A program made the translations under genes and the position numbers. The notes beneath the pieces were generated by a model. The model did not search any database. It saw nothing but the letters and a program-made list of their open reading frames with translations, and was not told the DNA's origin. Shown here in pieces: positions 41,801-48,411 of a DNA stretch of 64,000 nt (position 1 is the stretch's first letter; each line of letters opens with the position of its first letter). The stretch lies in contig JASAON010001647.1 of the NCBI GenBank assembly GCA_030849065.1, forward strand, positions 62,001 to 126,000. Reading direction: 5' to 3'. This DNA comes from Jaenimonas drosophilae. Lineage: Eukaryota; Euglenozoa; Kinetoplastea; Trypanosomatida; Trypanosomatidae.

Positions 41801-44800
41801 AGGGAGTGCCCACGCGCAACACCACGGAAGGCTTGATGCGAATACGCACCACAGGAGGTGCCGCCGCCTCGGCTGATGCAGCTGCCGGTGCCGTCGTCGT
41901 GGAGCCTGAGGCCGCAACAGCCGCACTCGGTGTGGCGGGCGTGGAGGTGGCCACGGGTGAGGTGCTCGATCCATCGCCGGCAGGGAAAGGCGCAGACGGA
42001 TTGGCTTCGCCACAGATCCTGCGTAGAAGAGAAGCATAAACCACCGCCCCCGAGAGGATGGGTAGCGAAGCATCCTTGGCATCCACGACGGCGATCGAGC
42101 GCAGCGCCACGGAGGCTTCAGTGCTGGTCGGGCTCATGCGCAGACGAAGATGCGTGTGTTGCAAGGTGGAGCAGAAGCGTGGGGTGGGAGCCACTTGCAG
42201 CGATGGCCGCTCATCTTCGTGGATGTGCAGGCTGACCTGTTCCAGGAAGGCCTCCAAACGGAGGTGGAGAGGAGGTGGCGAGCTGCTAGAGCGATCGCCA
42301 TCCCCGTCAGCCACCTCAGCCACACCATCGCGGCGTGCGGGGGGAGAGGGGGCGAGCAACGGGCAGGATGACGATGAAGGCCCACGCATCCCATCTGCTC
42401 TTCCAGGTGTGGCTGAGGCTGCGAGGGTGGGCGAGGTGGGCTGGGGTTGGAGGTATACCCGCCAGGCATCGAGGAGGTCAGCGAGAATGTAGCTCTGATG
42501 AAGAGAACAGGCGAGCTGCACCCGCGGGATGCGCAGACGTAGCACAAAGTCGTCCATCTTCTCCCCACGTGGCTCCATGGCCACACAAGGTTGGAGCTGA
42601 AGCACCTCCGCCTCCACGCTCACTTCGGGCAGCATCATGAACCCGCTGCCCAAGGTGGTCAGGGCCGCCTCCACCGTCGTCATTTCCACGAAAAGCCCGC
42701 GGCACTGCGCCACCGTGCGGTTGTAGAGCTCCTCCTTCTTCTCCGAGGGTGGTGTGGGGCGCCGGTGAAGATCCACGCGACCGAGGCTGAGGGCGAGGGC
42801 GGGTGAGGTTGCGGCTGAGGTCTGTAGTGATTTGGGGAGCACCACAATCGGGGCCGCCACCTCCACCGTCAGCAGCCAGTGAGTGGTGGTGGCGATGGTG
42901 GTGCGGAGCTCGCGGGAGGCGGCATGGCCTACGCGTTGAGCAGCGCCGCGGGTGCGCGTGGCAACCGCAGAGACGTCCACCTCCCGCGGCAGTTTGACGA
43001 AGGCGGCGAGGTGCTCGAGCGTGTGTGGGTCGGCGATGATGCGGAGCGGAAGAACGCGTACCTCGAGCGCCACATCCACCGGGGCATCCTCGAGCAGCGG
43101 CTTGGCGGGAAAGATGGCGCCACAGAGATCAATGAGAGGCCGCGACGTACGGTGGCCAGCATCTCCTGCGAGGCTCTGCGGGGTGGCGGTGCGTGCGGTG
43201 CAGTCGCTGTGCTCCATCGAGAGCTGAAGATGGCGCTCCAGAGAATCCATCACGGGGTGGCGCCGACGAACGCCAGCAGCGGTTGTGGGTGGCCCCGCCG
43301 TCGTTCCGTCCTCAGGCACATTTTCTTCCTCATCACGGTCGCTGTGGTTTTCCGTGGATGAGGAGCCACGGCTGCTGTGTGGTGGCGACATGACTTGTGT
43401 GCAGCTCACCACATCGAGGCTGCCGCTGCTGGCTGCTCGCGGTGGGAAGACGAGGCCATGCTCGCCCACCACGATGGAGTTGGCCGAGTAAAGGTGCATG
43501 GGACCATCCTCGCCATCCTCTGGGGTAGGTACACCCTCTACGAGATTAGGAATGGCAGAGGCACCACTGCTGCTTTTTCTGCTGCTGCTAAGGTTGGTGG
43601 CGGTGGGGTTGGTGATTGTGAGATTTTCCAGCGCAAAGGCAAACTGGAGGGAACGTTGGCGGTTGTAGCTCCGCATGCGGGCGGCAACATGATCCAGCGT
43701 GAAGAAGATCTGCTCCTCCTCACTTAGCTCCAGGCAGAGACGAACCTGCGGAAGCCGCACGGAGAGGTCCACCCAGCAGTAGGTGGCGGGGAGGTGGCGA
43801 TCAACGAGCTGAAAGGCCCCTTCACCCGGGCTGAGGTCGGGCGACGAGGCCGACTCCGCATCCTCACTCGGCTCCACCTCATACTCTGCGGTGAGTTGGC
43901 GAATAAGATCATCCTCATCCACAAAGGGGGCCACTTCGGCCGCCACATCAGCGCTCTTCTTCTGCGTGCCCATCATCCAGCTCAGCCACCCTTGTTTCTT
44001 TGGCGGCATCGAGCCACCTCCGCTGCTGGCACCCGTGGGGCTGCCTGCCTCCTTTAGCTGGTGCTCATTGCGTCGAAGCTGCCGTTCATTGGCCATTTGT
44101 GCGTAGACGTGGCGTCGTCCGGCCCACATATCTGCGACTGACATGAAGCGTGTGATGAAGCGGTACGTCTTGCGCTTCTCCGCCGACATGGGCATTTGAC
44201 GAGCCACATCGCGAAAAAGAACGCGGTAATCCATCACGCAGGCCTCACTCACGCGCTGGAGGAGTGCCTCGCGGTGGGGTGCGAGAAGGTCGCGACGAAC
44301 GCGGCGGATGGCATAGCGCCACCACGCGCGTGGGTTCAGGAGCGGGGGCTCCGTTGGGCGCGGGAGAGATGGTGATGTAGCATCCACGGGGGCTGAGGTG
44401 GTGAAGCGGGAAAGCGCGCGGGCGAGGCTCACGTACTGCGAGCGGTGAAGGCGTGTGGCGAGTGGGTTCAGGTGGAGGTTAACGTTGGCATAGGGGGTGG
44501 AGAGGAGCTTGCGCATGCAGCTTCGGAGGACGAGCGCCACATCGAGTTGGCCTCCAACGGGGCCAACAATCGTGGAGTGGTGCTGCCGGCCTTGGTCGGT
44601 GCGGCTTCGCATCGCCTCCGTCCAGGCATCCAGATCCTCCATCGTGGAGAGCCACCGCGCTTCTTCCTCCTCCTCCGTGGATGTGGCGCCATGGTGGGTG
44701 GCATCCACCTCCTCGCAGTAGAGCTGTAGGCCATCGAAGGAGAGCCGCTTCATCACGCGTGGCTGCCCAGCCGGATCGCTGAAGCCCACCCCGCCCGTCT

Positions 44801-45497
44801 CGGCACACACGTTGGCGAGGCGAATGGGGCCCACAATGACACCGAGTTGGGTGCGTTGTGAGCGATCCTCCCAACGAATGTGGGCCGTCTGGACCTCAAT
44901 GATGATGTTGTTTAGCACAACCTCACCGAGACGCGAGAAGTAGCCCGTGAGGCTGGCACCAACACCGCCACTAGCTGCAGTAGTTGTGCTTGTATCAGCA
45001 CAACCGGAGCATGTGGGGCCGCCGCCCTCTAACGCAGCTCGCCGCTCCGCATCTAATCGCTCCAGTTCGGCCTCTTTTTGCATTGCCACCCTATCCCAGT
45101 AGTGCGAGGTGCGGTGATGGGTGGAGCTACCGCAACGTGGTTCATCCTCATCATCCTCCACCCCAGTGAGGGTGATGAATAGTTCGCTAACCTTTATCAC
45201 CACCGGTTCTGACCGCAGACGCTTGAGTGGGATGTGGAGGTTCACCTCGGTGCAGATGCCACGATGCACCCGGAACCTTGGCCCTGCCGAGGGTGAAGGA
45301 GATGGCTGCCCGCCGGTGGTGGGTGAGCCGTCGGCGGGAGGCTCCAGCAGCTCGTTCAGCACCTCTCGTCGGAGCACTAAGTTTTGGAGGCGGGCGGTAC
45401 CGCTCCAGAGATCAATGTTCAGCTTCTGCGCATCCACATTTTCTACGTACTTGGAGAGGTACGGCACCAGGATAGAGGCCGCAAGTTTGCCGAGCAT
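29877..45497 (-). CDS. VPS13-family bridge-like lipid transfer protein with two DysF domains
   Basis: A single 5206-residue frame, a bulk lipid carrier at membrane contact sites. The N-terminal chorein segment (MLGKLAASILVPYLSKYVEN) opens the hydrophobic groove. A long RBG-type body follows with Ser/Thr/Pro-rich loops. Residues about 3630-4300 form a VAB adaptor-binding domain with six repeats, each bearing the invariant Asn: LLRNAT, RIINRLH, TLHNQLP, FIVRNATP, MIVNRSLR, DVINRSCF. The APT1-like part follows (ITNFQVDNEVEEVPHYPAALF). About 4690-4880 is the amphipathic ATG2_C-like region (LIGAPLKLASALQSG, then a DPVQGILTSPKAFAEG-type block). Where a PH domain is usual, two dysferlin-type units appear (about 4892-4970 and 5098-5187). 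No frameshift seen. No AG lies between the nearest upstream pyrimidine tract and the ATG, so the acceptor is probably CAACAG near 45700 (5' UTR about 200 nt). Confidence 0.92.
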   Translation of the reverse strand: MLGKLAASILVPYLSKYVENVDAQKLNIDLWSGTARLQNLVLRREVLNELLEPPADGSPTTGGQPSPSPSAGPRFRVHRGICTEVNLHIPLKRLRSEPVVIKVSELFITLTGVEDDEDEPRCGSSTHHRTSHYWDRVAMQKEAELERLDAERRAALEGGGPTCSGCADTSTTTAASGGVGASLTGYFSRLGEVVLNNIIIEVQTAHIRWEDRSQRTQLGVIVGPIRLANVCAETGGVGFSDPAGQPRVMKRLSFDGLQLYCEEVDATHHGATSTEEEEEARWLSTMEDLDAWTEAMRSRTDQGRQHHSTIVGPVGGQLDVALVLRSCMRKLLSTPYANVNLHLNPLATRLHRSQYVSLARALSRFTTSAPVDATSPSLPRPTEPPLLNPRAWWRYAIRRVRRDLLAPHREALLQRVSEACVMDYRVLFRDVARQMPMSAEKRKTYRFITRFMSVADMWAGRRHVYAQMANERQLRRNEHQLKEAGSPTGASSGGGSMPPKKQGWLSWMMGTQKKSADVAAEVAPFVDEDDLIRQLTAEYEVEPSEDAESASSPDLSPGEGAFQLVDRHLPATYCWVDLSVRLPQVRLCLELSEEEQIFFTLDHVAARMRSYNRQRSLQFAFALENLTITNPTATNLSSSRKSSSGASAIPNLVEGVPTPEDGEDGPMHLYSANSIVVGEHGLVFPPRAASSGSLDVVSCTQVMSPPHSSRGSSSTENHSDRDEEENVPEDGTTAGPPTTAAGVRRRHPVMDSLERHLQLSMEHSDCTARTATPQSLAGDAGHRTSRPLIDLCGAIFPAKPLLEDAPVDVALEVRVLPLRIIADPHTLEHLAAFVKLPREVDVSAVATRTRGAAQRVGHAASRELRTTIATTTHWLLTVEVAAPIVVLPKSLQTSAATSPALALSLGRVDLHRRPTPPSEKKEELYNRTVAQCRGLFVEMTTVEAALTTLGSGFMMLPEVSVEAEVLQLQPCVAMEPRGEKMDDFVLRLRIPRVQLACSLHQSYILADLLDAWRVYLQPQPTSPTLAASATPGRADGMRGPSSSSCPLLAPSPPARRDGVAEVADGDGDRSSSSPPPLHLRLEAFLEQVSLHIHEDERPSLQVAPTPRFCSTLQHTHLRLRMSPTSTEASVALRSIAVVDAKDASLPILSGAVVYASLLRRICGEANPSAPFPAGDGSSTSPVATSTPATPSAAVAASGSTTTAPAAASAEAAAPPVVRIRIKPSVVLRVGTPFTEMLEHVVDLSNVVMSVMQDGGYAGANSAQSPLVATTTIRDLDDDDDGGMEEEDVGSDVELRRQLLYMQKQCRTPDLPVVHLKLSMEGTHHVELYNRRRAADGTIDAHDTLFAIASATDVNLRMSRRAVTMEANASIGQVSLQLAESFPLHPRFSTVLHYTPHAHSRHTTGDDTSYHRGSSVSRTSSASLSPTPSRSVLSPVVSASPLTTSAFFNRQPTSLERSCRGGLPEVLNTSITSTSTGMMPHVSLGYRRAKPVMALFVEEDGERHLANPNDLRYSCALDVELGSSRIVMDPHSILLLHAYCTSGFLVRVMEVASRPLYNGRRLPPVHRPPPLLMSLRVVAHDCRVAVPVDARDGDSAIFTASMSHVVVQNSLNIMHGGHESTNISLREMALTSQTSSASAAAELLQPHAFVELAIRRPLDPLSDDVRQLDVRSEELALAMSATEVAGLVELLRGVQARGAVAPSESVAAPPGPSAAVEWASPTHEQRHQDPEGLTARADTTTTHHLSYREEPNLCVAAKIARLRFLLRDVDDAMRAEAGAAVELNAAGVSAVWSGVGNQTQLRWSVLEVLDARASCGRGAEPSSGAAATNTNTNNNSISFSSPALLVVEEGSMKYGDTLTTRSILMSDFGIRPTALASAEPGEADMMMASMSGTEALTLADLPPPPPPTLPSVEQDGNGDAPQSMELLRVSVLSADLAIRRFAITHQWRMLYDLLCRSNLVSAPTPSSQPNATPSTTDGPRHLRVLLTAPSIHVPFFSTSGDRILEAHLSSVLVDVAALSPSTRIALRVQHVELIDGLSGSTIFTKRRGGLDGLSSMLPSAREDEAGSPATTEHSPTTLPGDEMMMAAGGSLTAAEVFPSVPSGGGGGGLLRHATAGASLTSSAGDDVEVIHLHLQLEEDARRQVLRATLSAWEVLMAPPQLMGLLHYFGSPSEPVMMMYQLVTELTTVPATTSSASAVSVVSVGDASTSTSLQPWAIHVRMHQPRFILTSDNLDRHHRRSNYVEARMERVRVALTLLPRKDESGRASASSMVVGAVVRLTDLAVPEVIERTSITARLARGGDGVERADVHLDRAMVMIHYTEVERLQRVLRGSLATPASPYYHCLALAPAVEVEVAATPSIVPCRHVVLHLEALTIALHDIVDINSHTVLATDLNLQLDMPSSSSTMLRASLMSVRVLEHFTTRALLTLGPKAGSTPTAAATSSPSTAIAVEMSVEGQRTDLGIHLGVMSVAVIPKGVAGLANLILAMQHLIPDASEESTTSTINPDNTTSMLHAQCECEEFQIRLVQRSGKDVALLRLPRIAAHATVGAVLEELGLTLPSLVMHDRFSTNTRYPDIIYAVARDGDAADATSTTQPTQPWMELHISHHNNTTTQAPTQSEGEATVEPPRPQVRLVMGPMSYVVVPAILSSIQAVVSETIILVGDRTRELRSGHYSTHHRGVGGGSTRSLAPLTPTAAATTAASSSGWPLWLDPLPSLDLRIQNQHVRLVEEATSANSVDINLGNIIIISDVRTESNTTFDTLRLTTDQLRIFILQQSAFHREEALNVMYACPRRTTTASPTNSVSASTSIHMPPTPAELCVALPPLAVNLTKEQVALLLSLAGLLSGAVVVAAQGECGPGGAEDGSISGHHHPRRRRASYRSNASFGSRAASQGGAPAATITTNAAANPSEGNKERQPLGLPPRRPSIVSLRQPTPVTFTAASLANASTISAPPAQSTGRSVVRTAPPSIPLELHVSLARMSTNIADVFSAQVEEVELRCSSTTSQACVAASPASSSITTTASRSSLLATVRCVRVVHVEEGHTTEVLAMDALRISLQSGVPPLSAEEEATSLSAPEVPTTTTLEGGPAMHLNDASVEVERCALSFAPRILADAHELLLQPYYEKLLCRPSRPMAALRICGPATRVVLERDLQLEAWQVLHISQGADGACCYVLDLNHNQLLLRGPPSPQIILDDGCDLTIINGSVVLPCMVSLSSFVRFGPATALHVESTCRIVKLFAGRASLAESGVVGAGTTMELPSSGAVVIGRGSGGGTTRRGVAARPAVQVLFSMRSREVSVRLCLDGGSTNVPLSLHMSVAAQWAGELEDGRYTRSSGGVQVVGLRTGTCEEHVLLPTTLEANLSAEGGRLHVELAMDVVSLTVRMSHVGHLIRGVHDCLAALQIGNVDEDEEEVMANEASTPRAVVRWRDVAPVPVVLESEALVPLVLAATAGDCTRCGAIGLATLTEKPTRNNAADEEDEEEEESVGRWCSACCLGESNGFGQLLATADMHVDVREVDVLLLGSPALFAQVALRNARARREAAGDAHVEGQISAHVFSFSCAMWEPVVEHLDVVVDGSSANYRLSFPRCMFCCSPHGLATLSGLWEDACQAENRCTSASAAKGIVSAPRRAPLPYAEVLLRNATSSTLHVPCTNTTVPPGKSATTIIASESVMMLHLCHTGGAVEDEEEAIPCSLRAPPRYARGPGVVLAAHLSLHSPHTSSSTSSVAQRRVRLSIYPIHAATESLVRIINRLHCRVRFARGMADVEAGEWAYLPSTVNHRAALLVQPIPNNNKQDEEKEEDASAPSTVGLSLESLLRTRSCSTTSVAHDGGPTPVELHLTTLDAGLRAGVPCYDILVEAPLTLHNQLPYVVEISLSRGRDADRRMTEQLQRTHPIVVEPNVQASLPFFVGPHSLTSVCITMRVRLAVYGSGGASKNNHDDADVGVEMYESDAMSWSGTSSTTSWSHMCCLRSDGPSPQVMNLRLSRHDTCFSIMSPFIVRNATPLRLTIRECDANGDVVLAKERPCFAELPPDMKIGLPATSSAASQGSNTNELCVNVYHGSTSAKRIPLHALQHGLILLEEISSTPKTATNSNSNSSSTEVRPTTFHLAYQSTLGSDGSMYVLITPRWMIVNRSLRPLYVIPTTPAAPRIIAAAREGLLPSCAAPAEGNDDGIANEPSTPLEATTPTTAAALASCALRVEAHTSAALLALPSIRGELCASIVLGLEDQRYGTPLSLEAIQSARVLLYAATQPSYEGGGGAYVECSLAARGACTYLTLEDAPHHPYDVINRSCFTLRVLDVSVQCPRRLMAEVAPGCRAPLMLDASITTVVEMELLEEVHPSAESVVAHHYFMDVARCTRAEKEGEPTKAVDCETNTTKAPVIEVKASYTAGGRHLVEVRGNTLEAPSSSSSLRPQLLHLNAAPATPFTLQVAVALLSLSVVMPGQELLHAVAMELRLSWQREATRERWSASITNFQVDNEVEEVPHYPAALFSIRRSSEESAVACCVVRDLLPGLHHPQMLCLDEVRVDVLPIALRVSDVLLVALARFVQSLEANHIRPHDDDDDDDGDDVDVRGEGVRRIGASSMEDDVPPPIPASPPLHLVLRRIIINPLQLRLWLSREPMDDEMRAFVEESLSSRHAALLARLMASCSDIMITAPGLVRLRWDGRLSLFGAWLRASYVEVLLAQLHGVLLQYASSLPLIGAPLKLASALQSGAVRCFKDPVQGILTSPKAFAEGLASASVGMLHDMTAASLAAMANLSESGARLLSLGGGVSEQERRSLGTYAGLVRGLRGVVQRPMEGVAEGGAAGFVKGTAQGLLGAIASPAAGLLSDVARSTGTMAQLVDERYLPPTTRLREPRVFLAGGAVGPLGAVRSTRETQRIDLRTGRYAWTNLRGDGDPPAWDAGKPEEVMFHGVRLARSAWSMDRRHTTHDGWSYAATSAGPFRRTTAPETARLRRRRWATLVEPLPYSASAAAHHLVAGRALSRRPPSSHFVPSPMTTSVGTEEVMRNMDAGAEEPLVAYALPGVVEVSPREEGEGPRVPLTRGPAAPGAGMVSAAPPTHPPHHRHALLPPPPSRRSSATMSSAPPEPPSTSVVEVYELERRAPLLGWVKSWLPPDCPAWQDHRGCAIDGKEAVAPPVGWRWAGPWKVAATQSGSGWVELPTEPEGGRAKLRRRAWQRPVERITTSSNKTVVAGSDAVSSAH

Positions 45498-45814
45498 TGA
45501 TTCGGGTGGTGATGTTGCAGGTTATGTTGTTGTTGTTGTTGGAGATAGTTGATGATGACGATGACGGTTCACGCACGAAAATGATGAGGTAAACAAGATG
45601 GAAAAAGGAAAAAGGCAAGGCAACGCGACGAGTGTTTTTCCCTCGATGAGCTCCTCGCGTGTGTGGTCGAGGGGGTCGTGGGGTCACGCGCAGTCCTGTT
45701 GCGTGAGTGTGGGTGAGAGAGATGGTCAACGTAGAAGAGGGCCTCAACTCAATGTTTGCACAACGCACACCGTGTTGGATCCACAAGCACACCACAAAAA
45801 CAAACTTGATGAAA

Positions 45815-45832
45815 TGTGTGTGTGTGTGTGTC
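45815..45832. repeat. (TG)9 microsatellite
   Basis: Dinucleotide run in the gap upstream of VPS13; a second one lies at 45965-45983. Confidence 0.85.
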
Positions 45833-46264
45833 TATGATGGCTACTTCTGAGTGAGGCGCGATTTGGTATGTCAGGCAATCCCTCAGTGAATGAATTCCCA
45901 CAAGCCGTGTGAGATGAGTGCAGTCGAACAAAAAAATCGGTTCGTTGCCACTACGAAAACAGAGGGTGTGTGTGTGTGTGTGTTTGTGTTAGAGGTGGGT
46001 GGGAGAGGGAGAAATGGAGAGGGTTGGCTGGCGGTTGTTTTGGCTTGCCGCACAGGACTCCCCACCAATGAGTTGGGCGTCGCTAGAATACCAAAAATAC
46101 GTGGAGTATCCTTCGTTGTGACGTGAGCAGCAGAAATCATGAAGAAGAAGAAGAAGAAAGAAGATACGTACACGGTCAGTTGTGTCTGGTCAGATCTCCC
46201 GCTGGCAAAACCACCACAGGTCCTGAAGTGCCATTTCACAAAGACGGAGGATGGTGGTGCATCA

Positions 46265-46340
46265 CCTGGGGTACCACATATCATCGTCCCCCTGTGTACG
46301 GCGCGCGCGCGTCGCGTTGGTTCCCTCTGGCGGTACCAGG
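46265..46340. repeat. Inverted repeat around a GC-alternating core
   Basis: CCTGGGGTACC at 46265-46275 can pair with GGTACCAGG at 46332-46340 (nine pairs with a two-base bulge). Between them lies GGCGCGCGCGCGTCGCG (about 46300-46316), an alternating purine-pyrimidine run. It stands out from the AT- and GT-rich surroundings. It may fold as a stem-loop in RNA or be a Z-DNA-prone site. Confidence 0.45.
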
Positions 46341-47321
46341 GTGTTCTACCGAGCGATCATCAGCGTTGAGGAGAAAAAAAAAACATTCTTTTTTTGTGTC
46401 TTCTTTTCTTTTTTCTGTTTCGTCTTTTGTGTGCGTTGAGAGAGAAATTAGCGGGTTGCTGGCTGTACAAACGTGATGGAATCGCGTAGATTGAGAAGGT
46501 CAATGTCTTTGATCAACGTCTTACACCATTGTGGATGAGGCAAGCTTCCTCACAATACATTCTGGCGCCGTTGCGGTCACTGGTGCCACGTGCCACCATC
46601 CAAAAGCATGGATATAGCCAGAAGGAGGTGGGTTGTGTGTACGTACGTATATAAGGAGCGAGAGGGGTTGGAGGGCATCGATGAGCAGGGGCCAATGCGA
46701 GAGCCAAGTCCCCAGAAGAAGAAGAACATCAAGAAAAAAAAAAAAGCAACTCCCCGACAACAAACGCAGAAAAATAAAAATAAAAAACAATCGTGATATA
46801 AGAGGTTGGCATGGATAGTCTTGGAGACAACCTCGCCGCCCATCACCGGGCCAGAAGCTAGGATTGAGGGGGCATTTGGGCCAAATGGAGCAGGGCTGCA
46901 GAGCAGCTGCGCCACGAGATTCACAAGTCTGTCCAATGGTGCACATGGCATCGTCATCTCTACGCCATGTGACTGACAAGCTCGAAGAGGAGAGCTACGT
47001 ACGCGCACAAGAAAAAAAAAAGCAGAAACAATGAAATAAAGTGAAACAGCGAAACATCCTTTTGTGGTGGCGTATCCAGAGCAATACTCGTAACCCTTGG
47101 AGAGAAGAGCATGTAGGTAGGCGTCTACGTTGATATATGTGGGAGAGAGAGGAGACTCAACTAGAAATGGTACGGCCACACTTGTCACGTGCCATCCTCC
47201 TTCCTCACCCACACCCACACTGAGCAGGTTGTTGTGATTGCCCTCAACCCAACGCATGCAAAGTGGCAGCCAGCCTCATCATCAATTGAGCTCTGCGATA
47301 TTCTCTCTTTTCCATTTGCAG

Positions 47322-48182
47322 CTACTTCTTCTGGTTCTTAGCGTAGCGACGGTACACCGACTCCGTCGCGGCCTCCAGCACAGCAGGGGAGTTGCTGTCC
47401 TTCTTAATCTCCACCAGCGGATGCACGAGGCCATCGCTGAGGCCGTACATCCACCCGTGAATGACCACCGTCTTGAGGCTGGAAGGCTTGCCAGTCTTCT
47501 TCTCCTCACTCTTCTGCTGCTCCCACAGGTGCTGCACAATGTGGGTATCAATGAGGTGCGAGACTTGCGCAATGACGTTGAACTCGCAGAGAGCAGAGAG
47601 GTGGTTTTCTGGGGCAATCTCCCGCTCCATGCGGCGAATGTGGTTCTTCTTCACATCGGTGACGTGATTAATCCAGTGGTCGGCCAGGCCAAGCTGCTTC
47701 CCTTCCAGTGCCGCCGTAACTCCACCACAACCGTAGTGGCCGGCAACAATGACGTGGCGGATGTGGAGGTGGTCGACGGAAAATTGCAGGGCGGAGAGCA
47801 TGTTGAGGTCGCTTGGGCTCACAACATTGCCCACGTTGCGGTGTACGAAGACCTCACCGGGGCAGAGACCGACGATCTCGTTGAAGGTCACTCGGCTATC
47901 GCTGCAGCCAATATAGAAGTAGGTGGGTGTTTGCTTCTCCGCCATGCGGGCGAAGTAGGCTGGGTCGGCACGGTTGACGGCGTCAGACCAGAGATGGTTG
48001 TACTCCAGAAGGTGTTCGATATTGGCCTGTTCAGAGTGGAGGGGGTCCGTGAAGATGGAAACCACGCGGGACGCACGCTGCTCCGCCACCTCACGCAGAC
48101 GCTCGCGGCACTCAGGGGTCATGGAGGATTCCTCGTCATTCGAATGGCCGTGGAGATGGCAGCAAATGGGAGACTTGGGCAT
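47322..48182 (-). CDS. Beta-class carbonic anhydrase
   Basis: Zinc enzyme interconverting CO2 and bicarbonate, 286 residues. The zinc ligands and catalytic dyad are complete: CSDSR (Cys93, Asp95, Arg97) and HYGCGG (His149, Cys152). VFVHRNVGNVV and HGWMYGLSDGLV are typical family blocks. A short Cys/His-rich N-terminus (CCHLHGH) precedes the fold. No signal peptide or clear mitochondrial presequence in the chosen product. The frame is open for 52 codons upstream. A CTTCATTCCCCCC tract with AG at 48206-48205 supports ATG 48182 (5' UTR 22 nt). An antisense frame of 327 codons is a shadow. Confidence 0.93.
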   Translation of the reverse strand: MPKSPICCHLHGHSNDEESSMTPECRERLREVAEQRASRVVSIFTDPLHSEQANIEHLLEYNHLWSDAVNRADPAYFARMAEKQTPTYFYIGCSDSRVTFNEIVGLCPGEVFVHRNVGNVVSPSDLNMLSALQFSVDHLHIRHVIVAGHYGCGGVTAALEGKQLGLADHWINHVTDVKKNHIRRMEREIAPENHLSALCEFNVIAQVSHLIDTHIVQHLWEQQKSEEKKTGKPSSLKTVVIHGWMYGLSDGLVHPLVEIKKDSNSPAVLEAATESVYRRYAKNQKK

Positions 48183-48204
48183 GATGAAAGTGATGGGTGT
48201 GTGG

Positions 48205-48235
48205 CTTTTCGGGGGGAATGAAGATCGATATGATG
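48205..48235 (-). promoter_or_regulatory. Probable trans-splice acceptor of carbonic anhydrase
   Basis: Minus-strand TCTTCATTCCCCCC tract followed by GAAAAG at 48206-48205; 22-nt 5' UTR to ATG 48182. Confidence 0.55.
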
Positions 48236-48411
48236 GAATAGCAACGATATGACTGGAAGTCACGTCTATATCCAAAGAAATGAAGAAGAAAAAAGGCATT
48301 TTGGCTTCCACAGTGAAGATGTGAAGAAGAAACAGCACCGCAACTGACGAATTGGGTACTACTCATCGTACACTTGTTGTGTCTCAGGCTGAGGAGTAAC
48401 GATGCTGCACG

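Larger units (their letters stand above)
45498..47321. other. 1.8-kb gene-free region, the largest gap
   Basis: Between VPS13 and carbonic anhydrase. Contents: minus-strand pyrimidine tracts at about 45596-45622, 46139-46165, 46725-46745 and 47008-47040, each able to serve as an acceptor; a plus-strand pyrimidine tract at 46383-46432 facing an A run at 46374-46382, so the region is pyrimidine-rich on both strands in turn; (TG)n at 45815-45832 and 45965-45983; and a GC-rich inverted repeat at 46265-46340. The minus-strand frames here are rich in Phe, Cys and Leu because they read through the T runs. No tRNA-like boxes found. A non-coding RNA is possible but unproven. Confidence 0.55.

Noticed and set aside
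45883..46284. 133-codon minus-strand frame upstream of VPS13
   Set aside because: Reads a (CTT)n tract as Phe and (CA)n as Thr/His; more likely leader or spacer.
46521..46979. 152-codon minus-strand frame in the same gap
   Set aside because: Overlaps the previous one in another frame and also reads through the T tracts; no coding signature.
46577..47257. 226-codon minus-strand frame in the large gap
   Set aside because: Composition is driven by T runs (Phe/Cys/Leu), it crosses a pyrimidine tract with AG, and it overlaps other frames equally well; no motif.
47238..48221. 327-codon plus-strand frame
   Set aside because: Exactly antisense to beta-carbonic anhydrase; a shadow of its codon bias.
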